DNA from: an uncultured Bacteroidota bacterium
GTDB lineage: Bacteria; Bacteroidota; Bacteroidia; JABEUT01
Reading direction: 5' to 3'
Length of the DNA stretch: 64,000 nucleotides
Assembly: GCA_903863935.1 (NCBI GenBank)
Contig: CAIPDV010000121.1
Span: 1 to 64,000, forward strand
Shown here in pieces: positions 45,593 to 53,380 of this stretch (positions within the stretch are counted from its first letter, which is position 1; the number at the start of each line of letters is the position of its first letter). Under the pieces are notes generated by a model. The model made no database searches, had not been told where the DNA came from, and worked only from the letters and a program-made list of their open reading frames with translations. The position numbers were made by a program, and so were the translations under genes.

Positions 45593-47227
45593 TTAGGTCT
45601 GCAAGACCCCCACATTATATGGCCTTGTTATTGGCGCGTGATTGGCCATTTCAATACCCAATGATATCCATTTGCGGGTATCTAATGGGTCAATGATATC
45701 ATCTACCCATAGGCGTGATGCCGCATAGTAAGGCGACAACTGCTTCTTGTACCTGTCCATTATGGTATCCAATAGTTTCTTTTCATCTTCCGGAGTAATG
45801 ACTTGCCCTTTTGCTTTTAGGGTGCTGACCTGAATCTGTAAGAGTGTTTTAGCAGCCTGCTCTCCTCCCATCACAGCAACTTGTGCAGTTGGCCAGGCTG
45901 CAATCAGTCGCGGGTCGTATGCTTTGCCACACATGGCATAGTTACCTGCACCGTATGAGTTACCAATTATGAAAGTAAACTTGGGCACCACACTATTCGC
46001 CATGGCATTTACAAGCTTTGCCCCATCCTTAATAATACCGCCATGTTCCGAGCGGGAACCAACCATAAAACCGGTTACATCTTGTAAAAAGACAAGCGGT
46101 ATCTTCTTTTGGTTGCAGTTCATAACAAAGCGTGCAGCCTTATCGGCAGAGTCGGAATAGATAACACCGCCAATCTGCATTTCGCCTTTTTTGCTTTTCA
46201 CAATTTTGCGCTGATTGGCTATTATACCCACTGCCCAGCCCTCTACCCGAGCTAAACCGCAGAGGATGGATTTACCATACTCCGCTTTATACTCTTCAAA
46301 TTCGGAGTTGTCTACAAGCCTGTCTATTATATCATGCATATCATACGGCTTTTCCCTTGACTCAGGAATCAGACCATAAATTTCCTTAGGATCTTTTGCC
46401 GGAGCTTTCGCTTCTACCCTGTCAAATCCGGCAGCATCGTACTTACCTATCTTATCGAATATCTTCCGTATCCGGTCCAGGCAATCTTTATCATTAGCAC
46501 ATTTATAGTCGGTCACGCCCGATATTTCACATTGAGTAGTGGCACCGCCGAGGGTTTCATTGTCGATATCCTCGCCAATTGCAGCTTTCACAAGGTATGA
46601 ACCCGCCAAAAAGATGGTCCCGGTTTTATCTACTATCATGGCTTCATCACTCATAATGGGAAGGTACGCTCCTCCTGCCACACAGCTACCCATAATGGCT
46701 GCAATTTGTATTATACCTAACGACGACATGTGCGCATTATTTCGGAATATCCTGCCAAAGTGTTCTTTGTCCGGGAAAACCTCATCCTGCAAAGGCAGGA
46801 ACACCCCTGCACTGTCCACCAGGTAAATGATCGGCAACCGGTTTTCCATGGCTATTTCCTGGGCCCTTAAATTCTTTTTTGCCGTGATCGGGAACCATGC
46901 TCCGGCCTTTACGGTAGCATCGTTAGCAACCACAATACACTGCCGTCCGCTTACGTAACCAATAACAATAACGGTGCCTCCACTGGGGCAACCACCCACA
47001 TCTTCATACATTTCATCGGCGGTAAAAGTGCCAATCTCTATACGTTGCGAATTGGGGTCAAGCAGGTAGTCTATGCGCTCACGGGCGGTTAGTTTGCCCT
47101 GGGCATGTTGCGCTTCTATCTTCTTTTTGCCGCCTCCCTCATATACCTTGGTTGTCTTCTGCTCAAGTTTCGACATGAGCATGCGCATTGTATCTTCCCG
47201 TTTATTGAATTCCATTTCGTTTGCCAT
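45593..47227 (-). CDS. Acyl-CoA carboxylase beta subunit (methylcrotonyl-CoA carboxylase-like)
   Basis: 544-residue carboxyltransferase, a second and different beta subunit besides the one at 17.6 kb. [40 protein letters not shown] and the IMGSCVAGGAYLPIMSDEAM loop point to the MCC/geranyl-CoA branch (leucine breakdown) rather than propionyl-CoA. VTGFMVGSRSEHGGIIKDGA and GNSYGAGNYAMCG complete the active site. No alpha subunit or other leucine-degradation gene is adjacent. It has a strong -7 box and a cluster of inverted TATGTCAGT sites upstream. Confidence 0.92.
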   Translation of the reverse strand: MANEMEFNKREDTMRMLMSKLEQKTTKVYEGGGKKKIEAQHAQGKLTARERIDYLLDPNSQRIEIGTFTADEMYEDVGGCPSGGTVIVIGYVSGRQCIVVANDATVKAGAWFPITAKKNLRAQEIAMENRLPIIYLVDSAGVFLPLQDEVFPDKEHFGRIFRNNAHMSSLGIIQIAAIMGSCVAGGAYLPIMSDEAMIVDKTGTIFLAGSYLVKAAIGEDIDNETLGGATTQCEISGVTDYKCANDKDCLDRIRKIFDKIGKYDAAGFDRVEAKAPAKDPKEIYGLIPESREKPYDMHDIIDRLVDNSEFEEYKAEYGKSILCGLARVEGWAVGIIANQRKIVKSKKGEMQIGGVIYSDSADKAARFVMNCNQKKIPLVFLQDVTGFMVGSRSEHGGIIKDGAKLVNAMANSVVPKFTFIIGNSYGAGNYAMCGKAYDPRLIAAWPTAQVAVMGGEQAAKTLLQIQVSTLKAKGQVITPEDEKKLLDTIMDRYKKQLSPYYAASRLWVDDIIDPLDTRKWISLGIEMANHAPITRPYNVGVLQT

Positions 47228-47247
47228 AACTTTATTTATAAAGGCTG

Positions 47248-47255
47248 CAAATATA
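47248..47255 (-). promoter_or_regulatory. -7 box for the MCC-like carboxylase gene
   Basis: Minus strand TATATTTG (plus-strand CAAATATA), 21 bp before the ATG. Confidence 0.55.
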
Positions 47256-47310
47256 CCAAGTTAAAAAGAACCGATTTTTGGGGCACTTTTTCTGAAGGCG
47301 ATTTTCATTT

Positions 47311-47421
47311 ATATGTCAGTAACTTTCATTTTTTTAAATACTGACATATACCTGTATAGCTTTGATAATTAAATGCTTAACCTCCATATTTTTATGTCAG
47401 TCGCGGAGGGGTACTGACATA
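47311..47421. promoter_or_regulatory. Four TATGTCAGT sites in two inverted pairs
   Basis: Pair 1: ATATGTCAGTA (47311-47321) and TACTGACATAT (47339-47349), 17-base spacer. Pair 2: TATGTCAGT (47393-47401) and ACTGACATA (47413-47421), 11-base spacer. They begin 56 bp upstream of the carboxylase -7 box, where an activator or repressor could bind. The rest of the 336-bp gap holds only the CTTAGTG repeat. Confidence 0.55.
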
Positions 47422-47520
47422 TAATTTTTTTGCAAGGCAAATGTGTGGCAAATGCCATATAAATCCAGTCAATGACTTTTTGAGAAGACAACATTTTTTT
47501 ACAGGTAGAATCTCTTCACC

Positions 47521-47600
47521 ACTAAGACACTAAGCGCACTTATAAACACTGAGAAATTCCGCATTACTTAGTGAAACTTAGTGTACTTAGTGTCTTAGTT
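47521..47600. repeat. ACTAAGACACTAAG inverted repeat
   Basis: ACTAAGACACTAAG (47521-47534) and its exact complement CTTAGTGTCTTAGT (47586-47599). Two further CTTAGTG units in the right arm give a 9-10 base period. The right arm encodes the last codons and the stop of the minus-strand gene 47564-48409. Confidence 0.8.
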
Positions 47601-48409
47601 AAACAACCTAAATAGTTTAATTGCATCTTTTTTATGTTCCCTATTTGGAAATATGTATCAGATGCTTCTTTTATATGGTTTTCTGCCGCTTCTTTTAGAT
47701 GTACTTCCGCTTTATCATAATCCCCTAATTCTATTTCTTCTAGAGCCTTCTTTTTTAACTCACTTTTATCTTTATCTCCTTTAAAATGTTTCTCAAGTTC
47801 TTGCTTGTCCTTTTCAAGTTGCACTTTAATTTCATCGCTCTCTTGCAAGGATTTTCTAAGCGATGGAACTTCTGTTAAAAGTAATTCAAGTTGCTTTCGT
47901 TCTTCATAAGTCAATTGTGCTTTTGCCTCTAACTCAATAATTCGTGCGTCCTTTAGGGCAAGTGACTCCATTGCTTTTAAGGCTATTTGCGACAAATTTT
48001 GTGAAGTAATCGTATCACCATATTTGGTAACTACATTGCTTTGTCCAGAAACATTATCTCCAGTTGTTAAGTTGCCAATAGCACCACCTAAAGTTTCAAT
48101 ATTTAAACCATTTATTTCTACTGACGGGACATTTTGTTTTAATACTTCTATTAAACTTTTTATCACTTCCAAAAACTCAGAGTCCTTATCAGCTCCCACA
48201 GATTTGAGGGATTCTTCCAATTGCTTTTTATTTTCCTCTGATTCAGGGTTCCTTTCAATGGCCTCTAATGCGACTTTACCACCAAATCTTTTTGACAATA
48301 AGCTTTTAACTCCATTATAGGATTCTTTAACTGCAATACCTGCAGAACTTTTGACTGCCTCTTTTGCTGCAAGACTTAATGCTTTTGCAATTAATGTACT
48401 TATTACCAT
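47564..48409 (-). CDS. Conflict-type N-terminal module fused to a truncated TPR; probable gene remnant
   Basis: 281 residues. Residues 1-90 (LAAKEAVKSSAGIAVKESYN, then VKSLLSKRFGGKVALEAIE) resemble the N-terminal module of many NTPase/TPR-type bacterial conflict proteins. A glycine-rich joint follows (GAIGNLTTGDNVSGQSNVV), then a coiled-coil (about 150-215) and the first part of a TPR (YFQIGNIKKMQLNYLG). The reading frame then runs into the ACTAAG repeat and stops after GCLTKTLSTLSFTK, so the TPR array is cut off. Either a truncated protein or a pseudogene. Module identity is from pattern memory and needs a profile search. Confidence 0.6.
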   Translation of the reverse strand: MVISTLIAKALSLAAKEAVKSSAGIAVKESYNGVKSLLSKRFGGKVALEAIERNPESEENKKQLEESLKSVGADKDSEFLEVIKSLIEVLKQNVPSVEINGLNIETLGGAIGNLTTGDNVSGQSNVVTKYGDTITSQNLSQIALKAMESLALKDARIIELEAKAQLTYEERKQLELLLTEVPSLRKSLQESDEIKVQLEKDKQELEKHFKGDKDKSELKKKALEEIELGDYDKAEVHLKEAAENHIKEASDTYFQIGNIKKMQLNYLGCLTKTLSTLSFTK

Positions 48410-48483
48410 TTTAACGAAAATTAAGGCTGTTAAAATACAAAATAATTAAACTAAAAAGCAGATTAATCAGTAATTCCTTCTCA

Positions 48484-48606
48484 ATTGCCGTCTGCTTTAG
48501 CTGACGGTAAAAAGCAACTGGAAACCCTTTGGCTTTAGCCTCAAATTTCAGGCTAAAGCCAACATTATTTATATTATTTAGTCCGTCAGCTAAAGCAGAC
48601 GGCAAT
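48484..48606. repeat. Nested palindromic repeat (GCCGTCTGCTTTAGC type)
   Basis: Outer arms: a perfect 24-bp inverted repeat (48484-48507 and 48583-48606) with half-site core CCGTCTGCTTTAGC. Inner arms: a second perfect 13-bp inverted repeat TTGGCTTTAGCCT (48529-48541) / AGGCTAAAGCCAA (48550-48562). It fills the gap between the truncated TPR gene and the LptF-like gene. The ORF called across it (48411-48605) is an artefact. Confidence 0.88.
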
Positions 48607-48617
48607 TAAACCCCACT

Positions 48618-50015
48618 TTAATTTCCTCCAAAAGCCCGTTGTATCTTTTTAAAGAAATTCAGATATGCATCCCTATCAAAAATAGCGGAATCGACGGAGG
48701 CTTTATAGGTAAGGAAAATAGCGACAGGTATAAGTACAAACGATGAAAGCCAGGAACCGAAAAATACGGTCATAGCCTCTTCCTTGGCCGATTTGAGGCC
48801 AATAATGGAAAGCACATAATAAATAACAAAAAACCCGGCGGCTACAACTACAGGCATTCCAAGTCCACCGCGTTTAATGATAGCTCCCAATGGCGCACCA
48901 ATAAAGAATAGTAGCAAACAGGCAAAAGGGAAAGTGAATTTACGTTCCCACTCCAGGTTGCGCTGGATAACGCTTCCGTGCTCGCCGTCGAACTGGGTAG
49001 AGGTTTGCGAAATAGTCTCCTTGGCGTTACGGACTGTATTGGTTGCTGCATCTACAATAGCCATCCTGCTTTGCACGGGTTGAAACTTCTGGGGCCGGAA
49101 AAATTTCCTCGGATAGTTTTTCACACTCATAAAACCATCTGCCAATTGTTTTCCAAACTCGCTCTTACCTTTTTCCAGGCTTTTAGAAATGGAGTCGGCC
49201 GAATGGCTTAGCTGGCGCATGTTCATCATCTGGTAATCGCTCTTGAACAAGTCCTCTTTCGTGCGGCTGAAACGGAAACTCGACAGATCAAAATAAACGG
49301 TCTGCGATTTAAAATGATTTTCGAGCATGGGATGGGAAATAGATGGCTGATTGTTTTCCATCATTTCCTCATAGGAGTTTCCATCATTCATTTCGAGTAT
49401 CATATAACGCGAATCGGTGGACATACTTATTTTTCCTGACTTGGCTAATTCAGTTTTTATATTCCCGAGGTTAGCTGTGTGGTCGTAAATGAGAATATTA
49501 TGCAGGGTTGTTTGGTCAGGGTCCTTTGCGCCTATGCGGATACTATAGCCGTTAATACCATTATAAAACACATCAGGTTGCAGGTTTAAAGCAGGTTTGG
49601 TGTTTTGAATGTCCCATAAAAGTGAATTCATTTTGAGGTTCACGAGTGGAAGTCCATAATTCGCAAAAAGAAAAGCTCCTATGGAAATTGCAAAAACAAG
49701 AATTCCCAAGGGGGCAATAATTTTAGGTAAGGATAAACCGGAGGACTTTAAAGCCACCAACTCTGAATTTTCGGCCAGGTTGCCAAAGGTCATGATGGAG
49801 GCCAGCAAAATGGCCATAGGCAAAGCCAGCGGAATAAGATAGAGCGAAACCCAAAGCATGAACTTGGTAATTACAAACCAGCCAAGGCCTTTGCCCACAA
49901 GGTCGTCGATGTACTTCCAGAGGAACTGCATGAGCAGGATGAAAATGGCAATTACCAACGTAAGTGCCAAAGGCCCCACAAAAGACTTTATTATATAACG
50001 GAAAAGGACTTTCAT
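48618..50015 (-). CDS. LptF/LptG family permease (lipopolysaccharide transport)
   Basis: 465 residues. Inner-membrane part of the LptB2FG exporter that lifts LPS towards the outer membrane. N-terminal helices start LFRYIIKSFVGPLALTLVIA; NLAENSELVALKSSGLSLPK is the coupling-helix signature. A periplasmic beta-jellyroll lies at about 130-300 and two to four C-terminal helices follow (GAPLGAIIKRGGLGMPVV is conserved). Longer than Proteobacterial LptF by an extra loop after residue 270. No lptB is in the window. Confidence 0.92.
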   Translation of the reverse strand: MKVLFRYIIKSFVGPLALTLVIAIFILLMQFLWKYIDDLVGKGLGWFVITKFMLWVSLYLIPLALPMAILLASIMTFGNLAENSELVALKSSGLSLPKIIAPLGILVFAISIGAFLFANYGLPLVNLKMNSLLWDIQNTKPALNLQPDVFYNGINGYSIRIGAKDPDQTTLHNILIYDHTANLGNIKTELAKSGKISMSTDSRYMILEMNDGNSYEEMMENNQPSISHPMLENHFKSQTVYFDLSSFRFSRTKEDLFKSDYQMMNMRQLSHSADSISKSLEKGKSEFGKQLADGFMSVKNYPRKFFRPQKFQPVQSRMAIVDAATNTVRNAKETISQTSTQFDGEHGSVIQRNLEWERKFTFPFACLLLFFIGAPLGAIIKRGGLGMPVVVAAGFFVIYYVLSIIGLKSAKEEAMTVFFGSWLSSFVLIPVAIFLTYKASVDSAIFDRDAYLNFFKKIQRAFGGN

Positions 50016-50045
50016 TTCAGTTGATAGAGCATGCAGTTAAAGGTT

Positions 50046-50053
50046 CAAAAGTA
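50046..50053 (-). promoter_or_regulatory. -7 box for the LptF/G-like gene
   Basis: Minus strand TACTTTTG (plus-strand CAAAAGTA), 31 bp before the ATG at 50015. Confidence 0.45.
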
Positions 50054-50070
50054 TGAAACCAGCCTGTATA

Positions 50071-50117
50071 AACTTTACAATCTTTATGAACTTTACGAAC
50101 TATTATGAACTTTTAAC
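50071..50117. repeat. Nine-to-ten-base tandem array AACTTTATG
   Basis: AACTTTACA, ATCTTTATG, AACTTTACG, AACTATTATG, AACTTTTAAC in succession. Similar in spirit to the heptad arrays but with a longer period. It lies between the LptF promoter and the glycosyltransferase promoter. Confidence 0.6.
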
Positions 50118-50126
50118 AGTATTTAT

Positions 50127-50134
50127 TACTTTTG
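50127..50134 (+). promoter_or_regulatory. -7 box for the glycosyltransferase gene
   Basis: TACTTTTG, 15 bp before the ATG at 50149. It argues against the track start at 50053, which would lie upstream of the promoter. Confidence 0.55.
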
Positions 50135-50148
50135 CCTCCACAATCCAC

Positions 50149-50910
50149 ATGATAAACAATAAGAAATTAGTAATCGTTCTGCCGGCATATAATGCCGAGT
50201 TTACCCTCGAAAAGACCTATAACGAAATTCCATTCGACATAGTGGATGAGGTTGTGCTTGTGGATGATGCAAGTAAAGACAACACCATTGAGGAAGGTAA
50301 AAGGCTGGGCATAAAACACATTGTACGCCACGAGAAAAACCGTGGTTATGGAGGTAACCAAAAGACCTGTTATGATAAGGCACTTTCGCTTGGTGCTGAC
50401 ATCATTATCATGCTTCACCCCGATTATCAATACACCCCAAAGCTGATACACTCTATGGCTTATCTTATTGCAGATGAGGTATATCCCGTTGTTTTCGGAT
50501 CAAGAATACTGGGCAAAGGTGCTTTGAATGGCGGAATGCCGATTTATAAATATATTTTCAACCGTTGTTTAACGCTTTCGCAGAACATACTCATTGGCCA
50601 GAAGTTATCGGAATATCACACAGGCTACAGGGCCTATACTAAGGAGGTACTCGAAACGATTCCTTATGAACTTTGTTCAGATGATTTTGTATTTGATAAC
50701 CAAGTTATATCGCAAATATTTATGGCTGGTTTCGAAATCGCGGAGATAACCTGTCCTACTAAATATTTTCCGGAAGCGTCCTCCATCAACTTCAAACGTA
50801 GCATGAAATATGGCATGGGTGTTTTAGGCACTTCATTTGCCCATTTCTTCCACCGTATCGGGATGAATAATTCTCCTCTTTATAAGATGAGGAAGAAAAA
50901 GGAAAAGTAA
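50149..50910 (+). CDS. Family 2 glycosyltransferase (DPM/WcaA-like)
   Basis: 253 residues from the ATG at 50149 (MINNKKLVIVLPAYNAEFTL). GT-A fold: VVLVDDASKDNT nucleotide-binding Asp pair, HEKNRGYGGNQKTCYDKALS, metal-binding motif region MLHPDYQYTP and the acceptor segment HTGYRAYTKEVLETIP. The closest type is dolichyl-phosphate-sugar-synthase-like bacterial GT2 without a membrane domain, which makes polyprenyl-phosphate sugars or adds one sugar to a glycan. Neighbour gene of unknown function follows by 9 bp. Confidence 0.92.
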   Translation: MINNKKLVIVLPAYNAEFTLEKTYNEIPFDIVDEVVLVDDASKDNTIEEGKRLGIKHIVRHEKNRGYGGNQKTCYDKALSLGADIIIMLHPDYQYTPKLIHSMAYLIADEVYPVVFGSRILGKGALNGGMPIYKYIFNRCLTLSQNILIGQKLSEYHTGYRAYTKEVLETIPYELCSDDFVFDNQVISQIFMAGFEIAEITCPTKYFPEASSINFKRSMKYGMGVLGTSFAHFFHRIGMNNSPLYKMRKKKEK

Positions 50911-50919
50911 GGTCTTCTT

Positions 50920-51249
50920 ATGAATGACAAGTCAAAAAAACGGTTAAAGCGAATCCTTTGGCTTAATATTATTCCCGCAATTTGGTTTTCTAATTGGGTA
51001 GTTTATACCAGTACACCTGAAAAAACCCATGTAATGCGTTCAAGGCTTATTGGCTATGCCGTTTCTTTACCGCTAGGGTATATTGCATTGCTACTAATGG
51101 CTTTTCTACCTTCATTACTCATAGGTGTATTGATTAACGCCAATAACGGAAAAAGCCATTGGGATACGACTATTGGAGCAACTTATATTATGTGGCTTAT
51201 TGTCGCTGCCGGCACCATAATTTCGGCGATTCAGGTTGTAGGGATATAA
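50920..51249 (+). CDS. Small polytopic membrane protein, unknown
   Basis: 109 residues with three to four hydrophobic segments (LWLNIIPAIWFSNWVVY, YAVSLPLGYIALLLMAFLPS, IMWLIVAAGTIISAIQVVGI). No family recognised. Starts 9 bp after the glycosyltransferase stop, so probably the same transcript; a flippase or anchoring role for that enzyme is possible but unproven. Confidence 0.65.
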   Translation: MNDKSKKRLKRILWLNIIPAIWFSNWVVYTSTPEKTHVMRSRLIGYAVSLPLGYIALLLMAFLPSLLIGVLINANNGKSHWDTTIGATYIMWLIVAAGTIISAIQVVGI

Positions 51250-51264
51250 CCCACAGCTTTTTCT

Positions 51265-51272
51265 TACCTTTG
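51265..51272 (+). promoter_or_regulatory. -7 box for pruA
   Basis: TACCTTTG, 43 bp before the pruA ATG. Confidence 0.5.
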
Positions 51273-51314
51273 CAGCCCAAAATTATAGTCATTAATTTTT
51301 AATTATTCATTTAT

Positions 51315-52946
51315 ATGACCAACGCATTTTTTAAGGTTCCAACTGCTAAGAACGAACCCATATTAGGTTATAAGCCCGGAAGCCCAGAAAAAGATATTCT
51401 GAAAAGCACCATCCAAAAAATGATGGGCGAAAAGAAAGATATTCCCATGCATATTGGAGGAAAGAAAATACGCACTAAAAAGACCGTTACTTTATCTCCA
51501 CCGCATAACCACAAACATATTATTGGCCAATACCACAAAGGTGATGCAAGCCATGTTAAAATGGCTATTGATGCCGCCATGAAAGCCAAGCACGATTGGG
51601 CCAACCTCCCATGGGAACAACGTGCTTCTGTATTTCTTCGTGCCGCCGATTTAATGGCTGGTCCATATAGAGCCGCAATGAATGCCGCTACTATGATTGG
51701 ACAAAGCAAAAATGTATTTCAAGCGGAAATTGATTGTGTATGTGAACTGGCGGACTTCTACCGTTACAATGTGCAATTCATGACCGAGATTTACCACCAA
51801 CAACCGGAATCAGCACCGTTGATTTGGAATAGAACAGAACATCGTCCGCTGGAAGGATTTGTATTTGCGCTTACGCCGTTTAATTTTACCTCCATTGCCG
51901 GTAACTTGCCAGCTGCTCCGGCACTCATGGGCAATACAGTAGTTTGGAAACCATCCCACGCACAGATATATTCGGCAAGTCTCATCATGGAAATATATGA
52001 AAAAGCGGGATTGCCACCCGGAGTTATCAATTTGATATTTACTTCAGGACCTGAAGCCGGAGAAGTTATTTTTAATCACCGTGATTTTGGCGGAATCCAC
52101 TTTACAGGCTCTACAGACGTGTTTAACGGAATCTGGAAAACCATCGGAGATAATGTTTCTAAATACAAATCTTATCCAAGATTGGTTGGAGAAACAGGTG
52201 GAAAAGATTTTGTGGTAGCACATCCATCTTCAGATCCGAAAGCGGTTGCGACAGCCCTTTCCAGAGGTGCGTTTGAATACCAGGGACAGAAATGCTCGGC
52301 TGCTTCACGCGCTTATATTCCTCAATCAATGTGGAAAGAAGTGAAACAATTATTGCAGGAAGATATTGAATCTTTTAAAATGGGTGATGTGGATGATTTC
52401 AGTAATTTCATCAATGCAGTTATTGATGAAAAATCATTCGATAAAATTGCGGCTTACATCAATGGAGCGAAGAAAGATAAAAACGCACAAGTTATTATTG
52501 GCGGTAAGTGCGATAAATCAAAAGGATACTTCATTCAACCAACCGTTATACAAGCCCTCAAGCCCGATTACAAAACCATGTGCGAGGAGATTTTTGGGCC
52601 GGTGCTGAGCATCTATGTTTACGATGATAATAAGTTTGAAGAGATATTGGATATTGTAGATAAAACTTCCTCTTATGCTCTTACAGGAGCGGTTTTTGCA
52701 AACGACAGACAAGCCGTGCAATTGGCAACGACTAAACTCACACATGCTGCGGGTAATTTCTATATCAACGATAAACCAACCGGTGCAGTAGTAGGACAAC
52801 AACCATTCGGCGGAGCCCGTAAATCGGGTACGAATGATAAAGCAGGTTCAATGTTTAACTTAATCAGATGGACCTCACAAAGAACCATCAAGGAAAACTT
52901 TGTACCACCGACTGATTATAGGTATCCGTTTATGGAGGAGAAGTAA
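51315..52946 (+). CDS. pruA: L-glutamate gamma-semialdehyde (1-pyrroline-5-carboxylate) dehydrogenase
   Basis: 543-residue aldehyde dehydrogenase of the P5C branch. It oxidises glutamate semialdehyde to glutamate with NAD+ in proline and arginine catabolism. Marks: FALTPFNFTSIAGNLPAAPA, NAD site HFTGSTDVFNGIWK, ETGGKDFVVAHPSSDP, catalytic Cys in YQGQKCSAASRAYIP, and EEIFGPVLSIYVY. N-terminal segment (FKVPTAKNEPILGYKPGSPE) is specific to this family. Proline dehydrogenase is not in the window. Confidence 0.96.
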   Translation: MTNAFFKVPTAKNEPILGYKPGSPEKDILKSTIQKMMGEKKDIPMHIGGKKIRTKKTVTLSPPHNHKHIIGQYHKGDASHVKMAIDAAMKAKHDWANLPWEQRASVFLRAADLMAGPYRAAMNAATMIGQSKNVFQAEIDCVCELADFYRYNVQFMTEIYHQQPESAPLIWNRTEHRPLEGFVFALTPFNFTSIAGNLPAAPALMGNTVVWKPSHAQIYSASLIMEIYEKAGLPPGVINLIFTSGPEAGEVIFNHRDFGGIHFTGSTDVFNGIWKTIGDNVSKYKSYPRLVGETGGKDFVVAHPSSDPKAVATALSRGAFEYQGQKCSAASRAYIPQSMWKEVKQLLQEDIESFKMGDVDDFSNFINAVIDEKSFDKIAAYINGAKKDKNAQVIIGGKCDKSKGYFIQPTVIQALKPDYKTMCEEIFGPVLSIYVYDDNKFEEILDIVDKTSSYALTGAVFANDRQAVQLATTKLTHAAGNFYINDKPTGAVVGQQPFGGARKSGTNDKAGSMFNLIRWTSQRTIKENFVPPTDYRYPFMEEK

Positions 52947-52950
52947 GAAC

Positions 52951-52981
52951 GAGCTAAGAGCTAAGAACTAAGAGCTAAGAG
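52951..52981. repeat. Heptad-period array H4, left arm
   Basis: Four exact-phase 7-mers GAGCTAA, GAGCTAA, GAACTAA, GAGCTAA plus GAG, immediately before the ATG of the four-helix-bundle gene and four bases after the pruA stop. Confidence 0.85.
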
Positions 52982-52982
52982 T

Positions 52983-53333
52983 ATGGAATATCCTTTAAGG
53001 GAAAAGAGCTACAAATTTGCTTTGAGGATTATTAAACTCTATAAGTTTCTAGTTGCTGAGAATAAAGAATTTGTCTTAAGTAGACAGGTATTAAGAAGTG
53101 GAACTGCAATCGGTGCCTTAATAAGTGAGGCCAAGTTTGGCCAAAGCACAGCAGACTTTATTTCGAAAATGAATATTGCCCTAAAAGAGGCTAATGAAAC
53201 AGATTATTGGCTCTCACTTTTAAGGGATTCCGATTATATAGATGAGAAACAATATAAGAGTCTTCACAAAGACATTAACGAATTAATTTCAATGCTTGTT
53301 TCAACTGTAAAAACCTTAAAAAGCAAGAAATAA
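52983..53333 (+). CDS. Four-helix-bundle protein (23S rRNA intervening-sequence/S23 family)
   Basis: 116 residues of the four-helix-bundle family first found in 23S rRNA intervening sequences (Leptospira). Marks: LREKSYKFALRIIKLYKFL, SRQVLRSGTAIGALISEAK, SKMNIALKEANETDYWLSLL, then the last amphipathic helix. It is homologous to the accessory Avd proteins of diversity-generating retroelements, but no reverse transcriptase is present. The gene is bracketed by arrays of the same 7-mer in inverted orientation (CTAAGAG / CTCTTAG), which suggests a small mobile or domesticated cassette. Confidence 0.9.
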   Translation: MEYPLREKSYKFALRIIKLYKFLVAENKEFVLSRQVLRSGTAIGALISEAKFGQSTADFISKMNIALKEANETDYWLSLLRDSDYIDEKQYKSLHKDINELISMLVSTVKTLKSKK

Positions 53334-53345
53334 CTTGTCTTTTCA

Positions 53346-53380
53346 CTCTTAGCTCTTAATTCTTACCTCTTAGCTTAGAG
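53346..53380. repeat. Heptad-period array H4, right arm
   Basis: CTCTTAG, CTCTTAA, TTCTTAC, CTCTTAG, CTTAGAG: the inverse of the left-arm unit, 12 bp after the four-helix-bundle stop. It overlaps the stop codon of the SIS-domain gene on the minus strand. Confidence 0.85.

Noticed and set aside
48411-48605. 64-residue minus-strand ORF
   Set aside because: It runs along the nested palindromic repeat (48484-48606) and its residues are translated repeat arms.
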